Positions 7,126 to 14,708 are shown, counted from the first letter of the stretch. The stretch is 17,415 nt of DNA from an uncultured Burkholderiales bacterium (GCA_903887655.1 CAISQQ010000397.1:1-17415); one strand, 5' to 3'. Notes: generated by a model not told the origin, from the letters alone. Made by a program: numbers and translations.

Positions 7126-7893
7126 ATGTCAGTCTCTATGCGCGAAATGTTGGAAGCGGGCGTTCACTTTGGACACCAAACACGCTTTTGGAATCCCAAG
7201 ATGGCCCCCTTCATCTTTGGTCACCGCAACAAAATTCACATCATCAATTTGGAAAAAACACAGCCCATGTTCGAAGAGGCTGTGAAATTTGCACGTCAAT
7301 TGTCAGCCAACCGTGGCACCATCTTGATGGTGGGCACCAAGCGCCAAGCGCGCGAGATTGTGGCCACAGAAGCGCAACGCGCAGGTGTGCCTTTTGTTGA
7401 GCAGCGTTGGCTCGGTGGCATGCTCACCAACTTCAAGACAGTCAAGTCCTCCATCAAGCGTCTCAAAGAGATGAAAGTCCAGCAAGAAGCGGGACTTGAT
7501 GCCATGAGCAAAAAAGAACAGTTGACCTTCACCCGTGAAATCGAGAAGTTGGAAAAAGACATTGGTGGCATCCAAGACATGGCCACCTTGCCCGACGCCA
7601 TCTTCATCATTGACGTGGGCTACCACAAGATCGCCGTGGCCGAAGCCAAAAAGCTCGGTATTCCTTTGATTGGTGTGGTGGACTCCAACCACTCTCCAGA
7701 AGGCATTGATTTCGTGATTCCTGGCAACGACGACTCCTCCAAAGCAGTCACCTTGTACGCCAGAGCCATTGCGGATGCCATTCTCGAAGGCCGTGCCAAT
7801 GCGGTCAACGATGTCGTCACCGCCATTGCCGAGGCCCGCGAGGACCACGAGCATGCTCACGACGAGCACGATGCGGCGACCCCCGCGGCCTAA
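7126..7893 (+). CDS. rpsB: 30S ribosomal protein S2
   Basis: S2 is a structural protein of the small ribosomal subunit, needed for binding of S1 and for translation initiation. The protein starts MSVSMREMLEAGVHFGHQTR, the family hallmark, and continues with W-NPKMAPFIFG-R-IHIINLEKT, GTKRQAREIV, QRWLGGMLTNFKT and the C-terminal GVVDSNHSPEGIDFVIPGNDD. The coiled-coil insertion between residues about 105 and 150 is present. The length of 255 residues is typical, and the tail is rich in His, Glu and Ala. An AGGA ribosome site stands 7 nt upstream of the ATG. It is followed by tsf, as in most bacteria, but a terminator hairpin separates them, so S2 may be made in excess of EF-Ts messenger. Confidence 0.99.
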   Translation: MSVSMREMLEAGVHFGHQTRFWNPKMAPFIFGHRNKIHIINLEKTQPMFEEAVKFARQLSANRGTILMVGTKRQAREIVATEAQRAGVPFVEQRWLGGMLTNFKTVKSSIKRLKEMKVQQEAGLDAMSKKEQLTFTREIEKLEKDIGGIQDMATLPDAIFIIDVGYHKIAVAEAKKLGIPLIGVVDSNHSPEGIDFVIPGNDDSSKAVTLYARAIADAILEGRANAVNDVVTAIAEAREDHEHAHDEHDAATPAA

Positions 7894-7977
7894 AGAGCCC
7901 CAGGGACTGGCGCAGGCGCTGATCAATCGGGTTGCACCAGGCACCCCAAGCCTGATGCCCCGCTGTGAGACACCCCA

Positions 7978-8000
7978 GGGGCTACGCGTGGCCCCTTTTT
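7978..8000 (+). terminator. Rho-independent terminator/attenuator between rpsB and tsf
   Basis: A 7-bp stem (GGGGCTA 7978-7984 with TGGCCCC 7989-7995, including one T-G pair) has a 4-base loop CGCG and is followed directly by TTTTT (7996-8000). It stands 85 bases after rpsB and 104 before tsf. It probably terminates part of the transcripts, with the rest reading into tsf. Confidence 0.85.
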
Positions 8001-8103
8001 AGCGAGCGAATGCAATTGAACCCTCGGCCCATGGGCGAGAGGCTTCACCAAATTGAAAAATTAGATCGATAAGATCCAAACCACAAACTGGAGTACAGAC
8101 AAG

Positions 8104-8997
8104 ATGGCGACAATCACAGCAAGCATGGTGGCCGAACTCAGAGCCAAAACCGATGCCCCCATGATGGAGTGCAAGAAAGCCCTGACCGAGTCCGAGGGCG
8201 ATATGGTCAAGGCCGAAGAAATCTTGCGCGTCAAGCTCGGCTCCAAAGCCGGCAAAGCCGCTTCTCGAGTCACCGCAGAGGGTGTGGTTTTTGCCCATAT
8301 GCATGGCCAAACAGGCGCCTTGATCGAGGTCAACTGCGAGACCGATTTTGTGACCAAAAACGACAGCTTCTTGGCCTTGGCCAAGGGCGCGGCCGAGTTG
8401 CTGGCCCACCACCAACCTGAGAGCTTGGAAGCCTTATCGGCACTGGCTTATTCACAAGACGGTTTTGGTCCAACGCTTGAAGATGTGAGAAAAGGCCTCA
8501 TTGGCAAGATCGGTGAGAACATGAGTTTTCGCCGCTTCAAAATCATCTCTGGCGCCCATCAGGTGACCTCTTATTTGCACGGCACGCGCATCGGTGTGCT
8601 CGTGGAGTACAGCGGTCAAGAGGCCCCCGCGCGCGACGTGGCCATGCATGTGGCGGCCATGAAGCCCGTGGCATTGACTTCGGCCGAGGTGCCCGCAGAG
8701 TTGATCGAGCGCGAGAAATCGGTGGCGGCGGCCAAGGCTGCCGAGTCCGGCAAGCCCGCCGAGATTGTCCAAAAGATGATCGACGGCGCGGTGCAAAAGT
8801 ATTTGAAAGAGGTCTCCTTGTTTGACCAGACCTTTGTCAAAAACGACAAACAAACGGTCGAGCAAATGCTCAAGGCCGCCAACACCCAGGTGAAATCCTT
8901 CACCATGTATGTGGTGGGTGAGGGCATCGAGAAAAAGGTCGACGACTTTGCCGCCGAGGTGGCCGCCCAGGTCGCTGCGGCCAAACAAGCTCAGTAA
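8104..8997 (+). CDS. tsf: Elongation factor Ts
   Basis: EF-Ts is the guanine-nucleotide exchange factor that recycles EF-Tu from the GDP to the GTP form in the cytoplasm. The N-terminal UBA-like domain contains VAELRAKTDAPMMECKKAL, the standard EF-Ts signature, followed by GDMVKAEEILRVKLGSKAGK. The core has EGVVFAHMHGQTGALIEVNCETDFV, split here as EGVVFAHMH and IEVNCETDFV. The dimerisation and Tu-contact part continues with HVAAMKPVAL and DGAVQKYLKEVSLFDQTFVK. At 297 residues the length is normal. A GGAG ribosome site lies 10 nt before the ATG. It sits downstream of rpsB behind a terminator, so it may also have its own promoter in 8001-8080, though I see only weak -10-like sequence (TAAGAT at 8070). 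Confidence 0.98.
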   Translation: MATITASMVAELRAKTDAPMMECKKALTESEGDMVKAEEILRVKLGSKAGKAASRVTAEGVVFAHMHGQTGALIEVNCETDFVTKNDSFLALAKGAAELLAHHQPESLEALSALAYSQDGFGPTLEDVRKGLIGKIGENMSFRRFKIISGAHQVTSYLHGTRIGVLVEYSGQEAPARDVAMHVAAMKPVALTSAEVPAELIEREKSVAAAKAAESGKPAEIVQKMIDGAVQKYLKEVSLFDQTFVKNDKQTVEQMLKAANTQVKSFTMYVVGEGIEKKVDDFAAEVAAQVAAAKQAQ

Positions 8998-9015
8998 AGA
9001 CGCCAACCAATAACA

Positions 9016-9038
9016 GGGGACTGAGAGTCCCCTTTTTT
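9016..9038 (+). terminator. Strong Rho-independent terminator after tsf
   Basis: GGGGACT (9016-9022), loop GAG, AGTCCCC (9026-9032) and TTTTTT (9033-9038) form a classic intrinsic terminator 18 bases after the tsf stop codon. It separates the rpsB-tsf unit from pyrH and its downstream operon. Confidence 0.92.
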
Positions 9039-9092
9039 ATGGTCCACTCGCGCGCCTGCCTCCCCCTCCACTGCACGGGACTTCAGACACGC

Positions 9093-9098
9093 TACACT
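9093..9098 (+). promoter_or_regulatory. Possible -10 element of the pyrH promoter
   Basis: TACACT at 9093-9098 fits a -10 hexamer about 35 bases before the pyrH start and directly follows the tsf terminator, where a promoter is required. No good -35 was found 16-18 bases upstream, so the call is tentative. Confidence 0.35.
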
Positions 9099-9132
9099 GT
9101 CATCCAATCAACCCCAGAGGAGCACCCCCAAC

Positions 9133-9855
9133 ATGTCCAGCCTGAAGCCCGCCCACCAACGTATTTTGCTCAAGTTGTCCGGTGAGGCTTTGATGGGGGA
9201 CGATGCTTTTGGCATCAACCGCGCCACCATTGTTCGGATCGTGGAGGAAATCGCTGAGGTCACGCGCCTTGGGGTGCAGGTGGCTGTGGTGATCGGTGGG
9301 GGCAATATTTTTCGCGGTGTGGCTGGTGGTGCAGTCGGCATGGACCGCGCCACGGCCGATTACATGGGCATGCTGGCCACCGTCATGAACGCTTTGGCCT
9401 TGGCCGACACCATGAACAAGGCCGGACTCACCGCTCGGGTGATGTCGGCCATCGGTATTGAACAAGTCGTGGAGCCCTATGTGCGCCCCAAGGCCCTTCA
9501 GTACTTGGAAGAGGGCAAGGTGGTGGTCTTTGCCGCTGGGACGGGAAATCCATTTTTCACCACCGACACCGCGGCAGCGTTGAGGGGCGCTGAGATCGGT
9601 GCCGAATTGGTCTTGAAGGCCACCAAGGTGGACGGCGTTTATTCGGCCGATCCGAAAAAAGACCCACACGCAACGCTGTACCACAAAATCAGCTTTGATG
9701 AGGCGATTCAAAAAAACCTCGGCATCATGGACGCCACCGCTTTTGCCCTGTGCCGCGATCAAAAGCTGCCGGTCAAAGTGTTTTCCATCTTCAAAAATGG
9801 GGCCCTTAAAAGAGTCGTGATGGGTGAGGATGAGGGCACCTTGGTGTATGCTTGA
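9133..9855 (+). CDS. pyrH: UMP kinase (uridylate kinase)
   Basis: PyrH phosphorylates UMP to UDP with ATP in the cytoplasm, committing UMP to pyrimidine nucleotide synthesis. Bacterial PyrH is a hexameric amino-acid-kinase-fold enzyme, usually activated by GTP and inhibited by UTP. Signatures visible are ILLKLSGEALMGD near the N-terminus (ATP site), VIGGGNIFRG, the MDRATADYMGMLATVMNALA stretch for UMP binding, FAAGTGNPFFTTDTAAALR, and KVDGVYSADPKKDP followed by IMDATAFALCRD. The 240-residue length is typical. An AGAGGAG ribosome site precedes the ATG by about 10 bases. It is the first gene of the block that continues with frr, and the two are separated by a 168-bp gap with unusual homopolymer runs. 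Confidence 0.99.
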   Translation: MSSLKPAHQRILLKLSGEALMGDDAFGINRATIVRIVEEIAEVTRLGVQVAVVIGGGNIFRGVAGGAVGMDRATADYMGMLATVMNALALADTMNKAGLTARVMSAIGIEQVVEPYVRPKALQYLEEGKVVVFAAGTGNPFFTTDTAAALRGAEIGAELVLKATKVDGVYSADPKKDPHATLYHKISFDEAIQKNLGIMDATAFALCRDQKLPVKVFSIFKNGALKRVVMGEDEGTLVYA

Positions 9856-9952
9856 AGGCTTGAGGGTTGGCTCGCGCCTGCTGGCGAGCTCGCCCGGGTC
9901 AAGCAGACCAAGCGTGGACGGTGAGGCCGACTTGTTCACCCGCTGCCATTGA

Positions 9953-9995
9953 CCCCCCCCAAAAAAAAATGAGTGCAGCCCAAGGCCTGGGCTGC
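9953..9995 (+). promoter_or_regulatory. C8A9 homopolymer tract plus 8-bp hairpin in the pyrH-frr gap
   Basis: Eight C (9953-9960) directly followed by nine A (9961-9969) precede a perfect 8-bp stem (GCAGCCCA 9975-9982, loop AGGCC, TGGGCTGC 9988-9995). The hairpin ends about 14 bases before the frr ribosome site. Read on the minus strand it is a stem followed shortly by a T9 run. A second stem lies at 9870-9889 (GCTCGC/GCGAGC). Function unknown. Confidence 0.45.
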
Positions 9996-10023
9996 CCAAC
10001 GACACAAGAGGATCCGATTCATC

Positions 10024-10587
10024 ATGAGCACCATTGCTGAGATCAAAACCCAAACCGAAACCAAAATGACCCAATCCCTGTCGGCATTGGGTTCGGCCCT
10101 GAGCAAAATCCGAACGGGTCGCGCCAATCCAGGTCTGTTGGACTCGGTGATGGTCGACTACTACGGCAACCCCACCCCCATCGGCCAAGTGGCCAATGTG
10201 TCGCTGCTCGACGCGCGCACCATCAGCGTGCAGCCTTGGGAGAAGGGCATGGGCGCCAAAATTGAAAAAGCCATCCGTGACAGCGACTTGGGGCTCAACC
10301 CCGCGAGCATGGGCGACTTGATCCGCGTGCCCATGCCCGCCATGAGCGAAGAGCGCCGCCGCGAGATGACCAAGGTCGTGCGCAACGATGGCGAGGGCGC
10401 CAAAGTGGCGGTGAGAAACTTGCGCCGAGATGCCAATGAGTCGATCAAAAAACTCGTCAAAGACAAATTGGCCAGCGAAGACGATCAAAAACGCGCCGAG
10501 GCCGATATCCAAAAAATGACCGACAAATACATTGTCGAAGTGGACAAACTGGTGGCGGCCAAAGAGCAAGAGATCTTGGCGGTCTGA
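10024..10587 (+). CDS. frr: Ribosome recycling factor
   Basis: RRF works with EF-G to split the post-termination ribosome so that subunits can be reused. I start it at the ATG at 10024 (187 residues; the family is 185-186), not at an in-frame GTG at 9973, because AGGA lies about 10 bases upstream and the family N-terminus is short. Characteristic segments include SALSKIRTGRANPGLLD, the YYGNPTPIGQVANVSLLDAR region, VQPWEKGMGAKIEKAI, DLIRVPMPAMSEERRREMTK, and the long helices NLRRDANESIKKLVKD and DQKRAEADIQKMTDKYI. The enzyme is essential in most bacteria. The gene normally is followed by uppS in this group; here 174 non-coding bases follow and then cdsA. Confidence 0.98.
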   Translation: MSTIAEIKTQTETKMTQSLSALGSALSKIRTGRANPGLLDSVMVDYYGNPTPIGQVANVSLLDARTISVQPWEKGMGAKIEKAIRDSDLGLNPASMGDLIRVPMPAMSEERRREMTKVVRNDGEGAKVAVRNLRRDANESIKKLVKDKLASEDDQKRAEADIQKMTDKYIVEVDKLVAAKEQEILAV

Positions 10588-10761
10588 TCGCTTGAAGCAT
10601 TATGGGTGGCCCATCGGCTTGCAAAGCTCACCAAGCTGCACAAGCTTCAAAAGCCTGATCAGCTTGCACGGCTTATCCTGGCCCGAGGCTCTAGGGGCGC
10701 TCGGTCCACACGCGAACGATGGCCAGATGGCAAGGGATGCGTTTGATGGAGGGCCAAACTG
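10588..10761 (+). other. Non-coding gap where uppS would be expected
   Basis: No undecaprenyl diphosphate synthase motif (such as the MDGNGRWA stretch) is present on either strand, and I see no recognisable remnant of it. The gap contains a run of 9-base imperfect repeats beginning AAGC at 10624. A GGAGGG stretch just ahead of 10762 can serve as the cdsA ribosome site. Confidence 0.6.
10624..10659 (+). repeat. 9-base imperfect tandem repeats
   Basis: Four consecutive units AAGCTCACC, AAGCTGCAC, AAGCTTCAA and AAGCCTGAT share AAGC at the same phase, followed by a shifted AGCTTGCAC. They lie in the frr-cdsA gap. The frame of frr stays open through them beyond its TGA, but the hypothetical read-through product resembles nothing known to me. 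Confidence 0.5.
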
Positions 10762-11733
10762 ATGCTCAAGACACGCATCTTCACCGCCGTGGTGCTCTTG
10801 CTGCTCTTCATTCCCGCCTTGCTCGTCGAGCGCCACGAGCCCTGGCGAATGCTCACCTTGGTCTTGATGGTCTTGGCCGCTTGGGAATGGGGGCGTGCCA
10901 TCCAAGTCCAGGCACAAGACCCACCGCCACAGCCACCTTCACCTTCACCTTCACCTTCACCTGAGTCACTCTCAGTCGCCCACCCATCCCTTATGCCGGA
11001 TGAATCGGCGTCCTGGGTGAGCGCCGCGCCGTCCTTTGCGACGCCGGTCTTGAGCTACGCCCTGGCAGCGTTCACGGCGCTTGGGGGGGGGTGCATTTGG
11101 TTGGCCAATGGGTTGGAGACTTTGCCCGCTTGGGCCTCGGTCTTGTTGGGGCTGATGTGGAGTTATTTTTTCTCCTTGTTGTTCTCGCACGGGCTCGTGC
11201 GTTGGGCTCGCGCGCCGCTCTTGTTCAAGGCCGTGGCGGGGTGGTATGTGCTGCTCGGGACGTGGTGGTCCATTGCCGTGGCCCAAGGGGTGGGCAGTGC
11301 CTTTTTGCTCTCCATCTTGTGTGTGGTTTGGGTGGCCGATGTCAGCGCTTATTTTGGCGGCAAGGCTTTGGGTCGGCACAAGCTCGCGCCCCGACTCTCG
11401 CCGGGCAAGACCTGGGAGGGGGTGGCCTCCGCACTGGTGGGGGTGGGCGTGTTGGCCTATGGCTGGATGGAAGCGGCAGCGGTCTTTCACAGGGGCGAAG
11501 ACAGCCTCTTTGCCGTGCTGTGGCGCCATGGGGCATGGACGACAGGGCTCGCTTTGGCGGTTTTGGTGGCGGTGAGTGTGATGGGCGATTTGTTCGAGTC
11601 CTTGATCAAGCGCAGTTCGGGTTTGAAGGACAGCAGCCATCTCCTGCCCGGGCACGGCGGCGTACTGGACCGCGTCGACGCGTTGCTGCCGACACTGCCC
11701 TTGGCCGTCACGATGTTGGCTTACTTGCGCTAA
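10762..11733 (+). CDS. cdsA: Phosphatidate cytidylyltransferase (CDP-diglyceride synthase)
   Basis: CdsA makes CDP-diacylglycerol from phosphatidate and CTP in the inner membrane, the branch point of bacterial phospholipid synthesis. The family signature is intact at residues 280-306: SLIKRSSGLKDSSHLLPGHG then GVLDRVD, which holds the catalytic Lys, Asp and His residues. SPGKTWEG at 213-220 and WVADVSAYFGGKALG are further family landmarks, and several hydrophobic helices are visible. At 323 residues it is longer than the usual 270-290, because residues about 49-95 form a Pro/Ser-rich insertion (PPPQPPSPSPSPSPE) after the first two helices. It is encoded in part by a TTCACC microsatellite at 10938-10961. 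Its neighbours frr, dxr and rseP are the usual ones except for the missing uppS. The enzyme should remain functional because the insertion falls in a loop. Confidence 0.96.
   Translation: MLKTRIFTAVVLLLLFIPALLVERHEPWRMLTLVLMVLAAWEWGRAIQVQAQDPPPQPPSPSPSPSPESLSVAHPSLMPDESASWVSAAPSFATPVLSYALAAFTALGGGCIWLANGLETLPAWASVLLGLMWSYFFSLLFSHGLVRWARAPLLFKAVAGWYVLLGTWWSIAVAQGVGSAFLLSILCVVWVADVSAYFGGKALGRHKLAPRLSPGKTWEGVASALVGVGVLAYGWMEAAAVFHRGEDSLFAVLWRHGAWTTGLALAVLVAVSVMGDLFESLIKRSSGLKDSSHLLPGHGGVLDRVDALLPTLPLAVTMLAYLR
10938..10961 (+). repeat. Hexanucleotide microsatellite (TTCACC)x4 inside cdsA
   Basis: Four exact TTCACC units, flanked by a near-copy GCCACC, encode Ser-Pro dipeptides in the loop insertion of CdsA. 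A change of whole units keeps the reading frame, so length variation would alter the loop without destroying the enzyme. Confidence 0.9.
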
Positions 11734-11785
11734 GTCGGGTGAAGACCCCTAGAATGTGCCCAAGTATTTCATTTGAGCTCAAGCC

Positions 11786-12982
11786 ATGACACAAAACATC
11801 ACCATCTTGGGCAGCACCGGCTCCATCGGTCAAAGCACTTTGGATGTGGTCGCACGCCACCCTGAGCGCTTTGCGGTGTTTGCCTTGAGTGCCAAGGACA
11901 ATGTGGACAAGTTGCTCGCGCAGTGCCAGATTGTTGAGCCCGCCTACGCCGTCTTGATGGACAGCGTCAAGGCCCAGGCTTTGGCCCAGGCATTGAAAAA
12001 GCACGGACTGCGCACCGAGGTGCTGTGCGGCCCCGAGGCCTTGGACCAAGTCGCCAGCGACGCCGAGGTGGATGTGGTGATGGCCGCCATTGTGGGGGCG
12101 GCCGGTTTGTCCTCTTGCCTGGCCGCGGCTCGCGCGGGCAAGCGCCTCTTGTTGGCCAACAAGGAAGCCTTGGTGGTGGGCGCGCGGGTTTTCATGGACG
12201 CGGTGAAAGCCGGTAACGCCTCGCTCTTACCGATCGACAGCGAGCACTCGGCCGTGTTCCAGTCCTTGCCTGAGGACCCGAGCACGTGGTCCACGCGTGT
12301 GCAAAAAATCATTTTGACCGCCTCGGGTGGTCCGTTTCGAACGCGAGACCCTGCCACCTTGCACTCGGTCACGATTGAAGAGGCGTGTGCCCATCCCACT
12401 TGGGTGATGGGGCGAAAAATATCCGTGGACTCTGCCACCATGATGAACAAGGCCTTGGAGGTGATCGAGGCGCATTATTTGTTTGGCCTGCCGCCCGAGA
12501 AACTCGAAGTCGTCATCCATCCCCAAAGTGTCATCCACTCGATGGTGGAATTTGTGGACGCCTCGGTCGTGGCGCAATTGGGCACGCCCGACATGCGTGT
12601 GCCCATTGCCTATGGCTTGAGTTGGCCCGATCGCATTGCCTCAGGCGCCAAGGCGCTCAACTTTTCCACCCTCTCGGCCTTGAGCTTTGAATCCTTTGAC
12701 GACCGTGACCACCGCAGGCGCTACCCGGGCCTGGCGCTGGCTTGGCAGGTGCTCCAATCCCCGAGCGGGAGCACCGCGGTGCTCAACGCGGCCAATGAGG
12801 TGGGGGTGGGGGCGTTCTTGTCGGGCGAGATTGGGTTTTTACAGATTCACCAACTCAACGTCGAGACCTTGGGGGCCTTGGCACCCCCAGCGGCCCACAC
12901 CTTGGACGATTTGATTGCGATTGACCACGAAGCCAGACGCGTGGCCCAGCAAATCATCGCGCGCTGGGGCTCAAGGTCTTGA
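11786..12982 (+). CDS. dxr: 1-deoxy-D-xylulose 5-phosphate reductoisomerase
   Basis: Dxr (IspC) converts DXP to 2-C-methyl-D-erythritol 4-phosphate with NADPH, the committed step of the MEP isoprenoid pathway in the cytoplasm. The NADPH-binding motif GSTGSIGQSTLDV is at residues 9-21. Metal and substrate ligands are visible as D151 and E153 (LLPIDSEHSAVFQ) and E225 (MMNKALEVIEAH), with TASGGPFR in the active-site region and the WVMGRKISVDSATMMNK and HPQSVIHSMVEF segments. The 398 residues match the family. It lies 52 bases after cdsA and 41 before rseP, so it is probably co-transcribed; a weak -10-like TAGAAT at 11750-11755 could add local transcription. Downstream isoprenoid use normally passes through UppS, whose gene is not in this cluster. 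Confidence 0.98.
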   Translation: MTQNITILGSTGSIGQSTLDVVARHPERFAVFALSAKDNVDKLLAQCQIVEPAYAVLMDSVKAQALAQALKKHGLRTEVLCGPEALDQVASDAEVDVVMAAIVGAAGLSSCLAAARAGKRLLLANKEALVVGARVFMDAVKAGNASLLPIDSEHSAVFQSLPEDPSTWSTRVQKIILTASGGPFRTRDPATLHSVTIEEACAHPTWVMGRKISVDSATMMNKALEVIEAHYLFGLPPEKLEVVIHPQSVIHSMVEFVDASVVAQLGTPDMRVPIAYGLSWPDRIASGAKALNFSTLSALSFESFDDRDHRRRYPGLALAWQVLQSPSGSTAVLNAANEVGVGAFLSGEIGFLQIHQLNVETLGALAPPAAHTLDDLIAIDHEARRVAQQIIARWGSRS

Positions 12983-13023
12983 GTCTTCCTTCTCACCTTG
13001 GGGTTTAACGCAGGGGACTTCTG

Positions 13024-14655
13024 ATGCAAAGTTTATGGGCTTTTTTGGCCGCGCTGGCTGTGCTGGTGGCGGTGCACGAGTACGGCCACTACAAAGTGGC
13101 GGTGCTCTGTGGTGTGCGTGTGCTGCGCTTCTCGCTGGGCTTTGGCCCCGTGCTGTATCGCCGCCCCTTTGGCCCAGCGTTTGCGCCAGGCGCCTTGCCA
13201 GACCCAGGCCGTCACCGTGACGCGGCTGGTGGCGCTGAAGGTGAGGGTGAGGGTGAGCATGATCGTGATCACGCGCTTGGGAGTAGCAGCCAAGAGCGAG
13301 GCGCTCTGCAGCGCAGCGAGTTCGTGTTGAGCTTGATCCCGCTGGGCGGCTATGTGTCGTTTTGGGACGAGGCCCATGTGCAAGAGCGAGGGATGAGCGT
13401 TGCCTTGAGCGACCACGACCGAGCCGCTCTTTTTGAGTCACAAAGCTTGTTCAAGAGGAGCTTGATCGTGCTCGCCGGTCCCCTGGCCAATTTGCTGCTG
13501 TGCGTGCTGCTCACTTGGGTCATGTATCTTTGGGGCGTGGAGCAAATGGCGCCGGTGTTGGCCAGTCCCGTGCCCGCATCGGTGGCCCAACAACTCGGCT
13601 TTGAGGCGGGTGAGCGTGTGCTGTCGGTGGCGGTGGGCGAGCGTGAGCCGCACCCCGTTGAGAGCCTGGAGGATTTTGAAGAGCAACTCGTTGCGGCCAG
13701 GCGCGAGCACCTCGATGCCGTGGTCTGGACGCAAAAGGCACAGGCCCCAGGGGTCAAACAACGCCATGATTTGCCTGGGTCTTTGCAGGCGCAGGCGGAC
13801 AGCGCTCAAGCTCTGGGCTTTCAGGGTCCTTACCGAGCAGCGGTGATTCAAAGCGTGAGTGCTGACAGTCCTGCAGAGCGCGCCGGCTTGAAGCCCCAAG
13901 ACCGGGTGATCTCGGTGGACGGGGTGGCCGTGAGCGATGCGGCCGACTTGAAGCGCCGCATTGCACAAAGCTTAAAAGCCACTCAGGCCGAGCCCATGGC
14001 TTGGGAGGTCTCTCGCCAGGCGGGGCCTGAGCGTGCTCAAGGGGGTGGGGGAGAGCCAGTCGTGCGATCTGAGCCAATGGAGTCCGCTGATCCCGGTGAG
14101 GTGGGCCAACAGCGCTCGCGCGCTCGGCCCCAGTCGCTCGAGCAAACCCTCCACTTGACGCTACTTGCGACCCCCCACGAGGATCGTCCTGGGGTGTGGT
14201 CTGCTCGGGTGGGCATTTACTTAGGGGGCATGGAGGAGCGGGTGACGGTTCAATCGGGTCCGTGGCAAGCCTTCACTCGCGCGCTCCACACGAGTCTTGA
14301 TTGGATGGGCCAAACCGTGCAGGCTTTGGGCCAACTCTTTGCCAGCTCTGAGTCTTGGTCCCAGTTGGGCGGGCCGTTGACCTTGGCCAAGTACGCGGGG
14401 CAGTCGGCGGGTTTGGGGCTGTCGGCTTATTTGGCGTATTTGGGTCTGGTGAGTGTTAATTTGGGTATTTTCAATTTGCTCCCCATCCCAGTGCTCGATG
14501 GTGGCCACCTGCTCGCCTACGCCTGGCAAGCTTTCACGGGTCGAGTCATTGGGGCCGAGCTCTGGGGCAAAATCCAGCGCTTGGGGCTGGTGGTCGTGCT
14601 GATTTTGACACTCTTGGCCTTGAGAAACGACCTCGTGCGCTGGTGGATGGGGTAA
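13024..14655 (+). CDS. rseP: RseP-type site-2 zinc metalloprotease (M50), with insertions
   Basis: RseP is an inner-membrane protease that performs the second cut of the anti-sigma factor RseA and clears signal peptides. The zinc motif is H18-E19-Y-G-H22 in the first helix, and the third ligand is D492 in NLLPIPVLDGGH; LAGPLAN follows the first loop. Two PDZ domains are placed at about 172-240 and 268-400, the second containing SPAERAGLKPQDRVISVDG. At 543 residues it is about 90 longer than the E. coli protein. Residues about 49-97 are a low-complexity insertion with GEGEGE between the FGPVLYRR and LIPLGGYV blocks, and residues about 333-372 are a second Gly/Arg/Glu-rich insertion inside the PDZ-2 region. 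A purine-rich AGGGGA ribosome site precedes the ATG. It sits between dxr and bamA as in other proteobacteria. Confidence 0.95.
   Translation: MQSLWAFLAALAVLVAVHEYGHYKVAVLCGVRVLRFSLGFGPVLYRRPFGPAFAPGALPDPGRHRDAAGGAEGEGEGEHDRDHALGSSSQERGALQRSEFVLSLIPLGGYVSFWDEAHVQERGMSVALSDHDRAALFESQSLFKRSLIVLAGPLANLLLCVLLTWVMYLWGVEQMAPVLASPVPASVAQQLGFEAGERVLSVAVGEREPHPVESLEDFEEQLVAARREHLDAVVWTQKAQAPGVKQRHDLPGSLQAQADSAQALGFQGPYRAAVIQSVSADSPAERAGLKPQDRVISVDGVAVSDAADLKRRIAQSLKATQAEPMAWEVSRQAGPERAQGGGGEPVVRSEPMESADPGEVGQQRSRARPQSLEQTLHLTLLATPHEDRPGVWSARVGIYLGGMEERVTVQSGPWQAFTRALHTSLDWMGQTVQALGQLFASSESWSQLGGPLTLAKYAGQSAGLGLSAYLAYLGLVSVNLGIFNLLPIPVLDGGHLLAYAWQAFTGRVIGAELWGKIQRLGLVVVLILTLLALRNDLVRWWMG
13240..13257 (+). 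repeat. Hexanucleotide microsatellite (GGTGAG)x3 inside rseP
   Basis: Three exact GGTGAG units, preceded by the near-copy GCTGAA, encode Gly-Glu dipeptides (residues 73-78) in the first RseP insertion. The unit is almost the reverse complement of the TTCACC unit in cdsA, and unit changes keep the frame. Confidence 0.85.
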
Positions 14656-14708
14656 AACGTGGCCCCTTTGAAACCTGGGGTGGTGTGCAATTGAGTGACG
14701 CTTGGGTG

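Noticed and set aside
9870..9889. GCTCGC/GCGAGC hairpin after pyrH as a terminator
   Set aside because: The stem is short with an 8-base loop and no T-tract follows, so it does not meet the standard for an intrinsic terminator.
9100..10569. 489-residue minus-strand frame across pyrH and frr
   Set aside because: Spans two conserved genes and their gap in antisense with no protein-like motifs.
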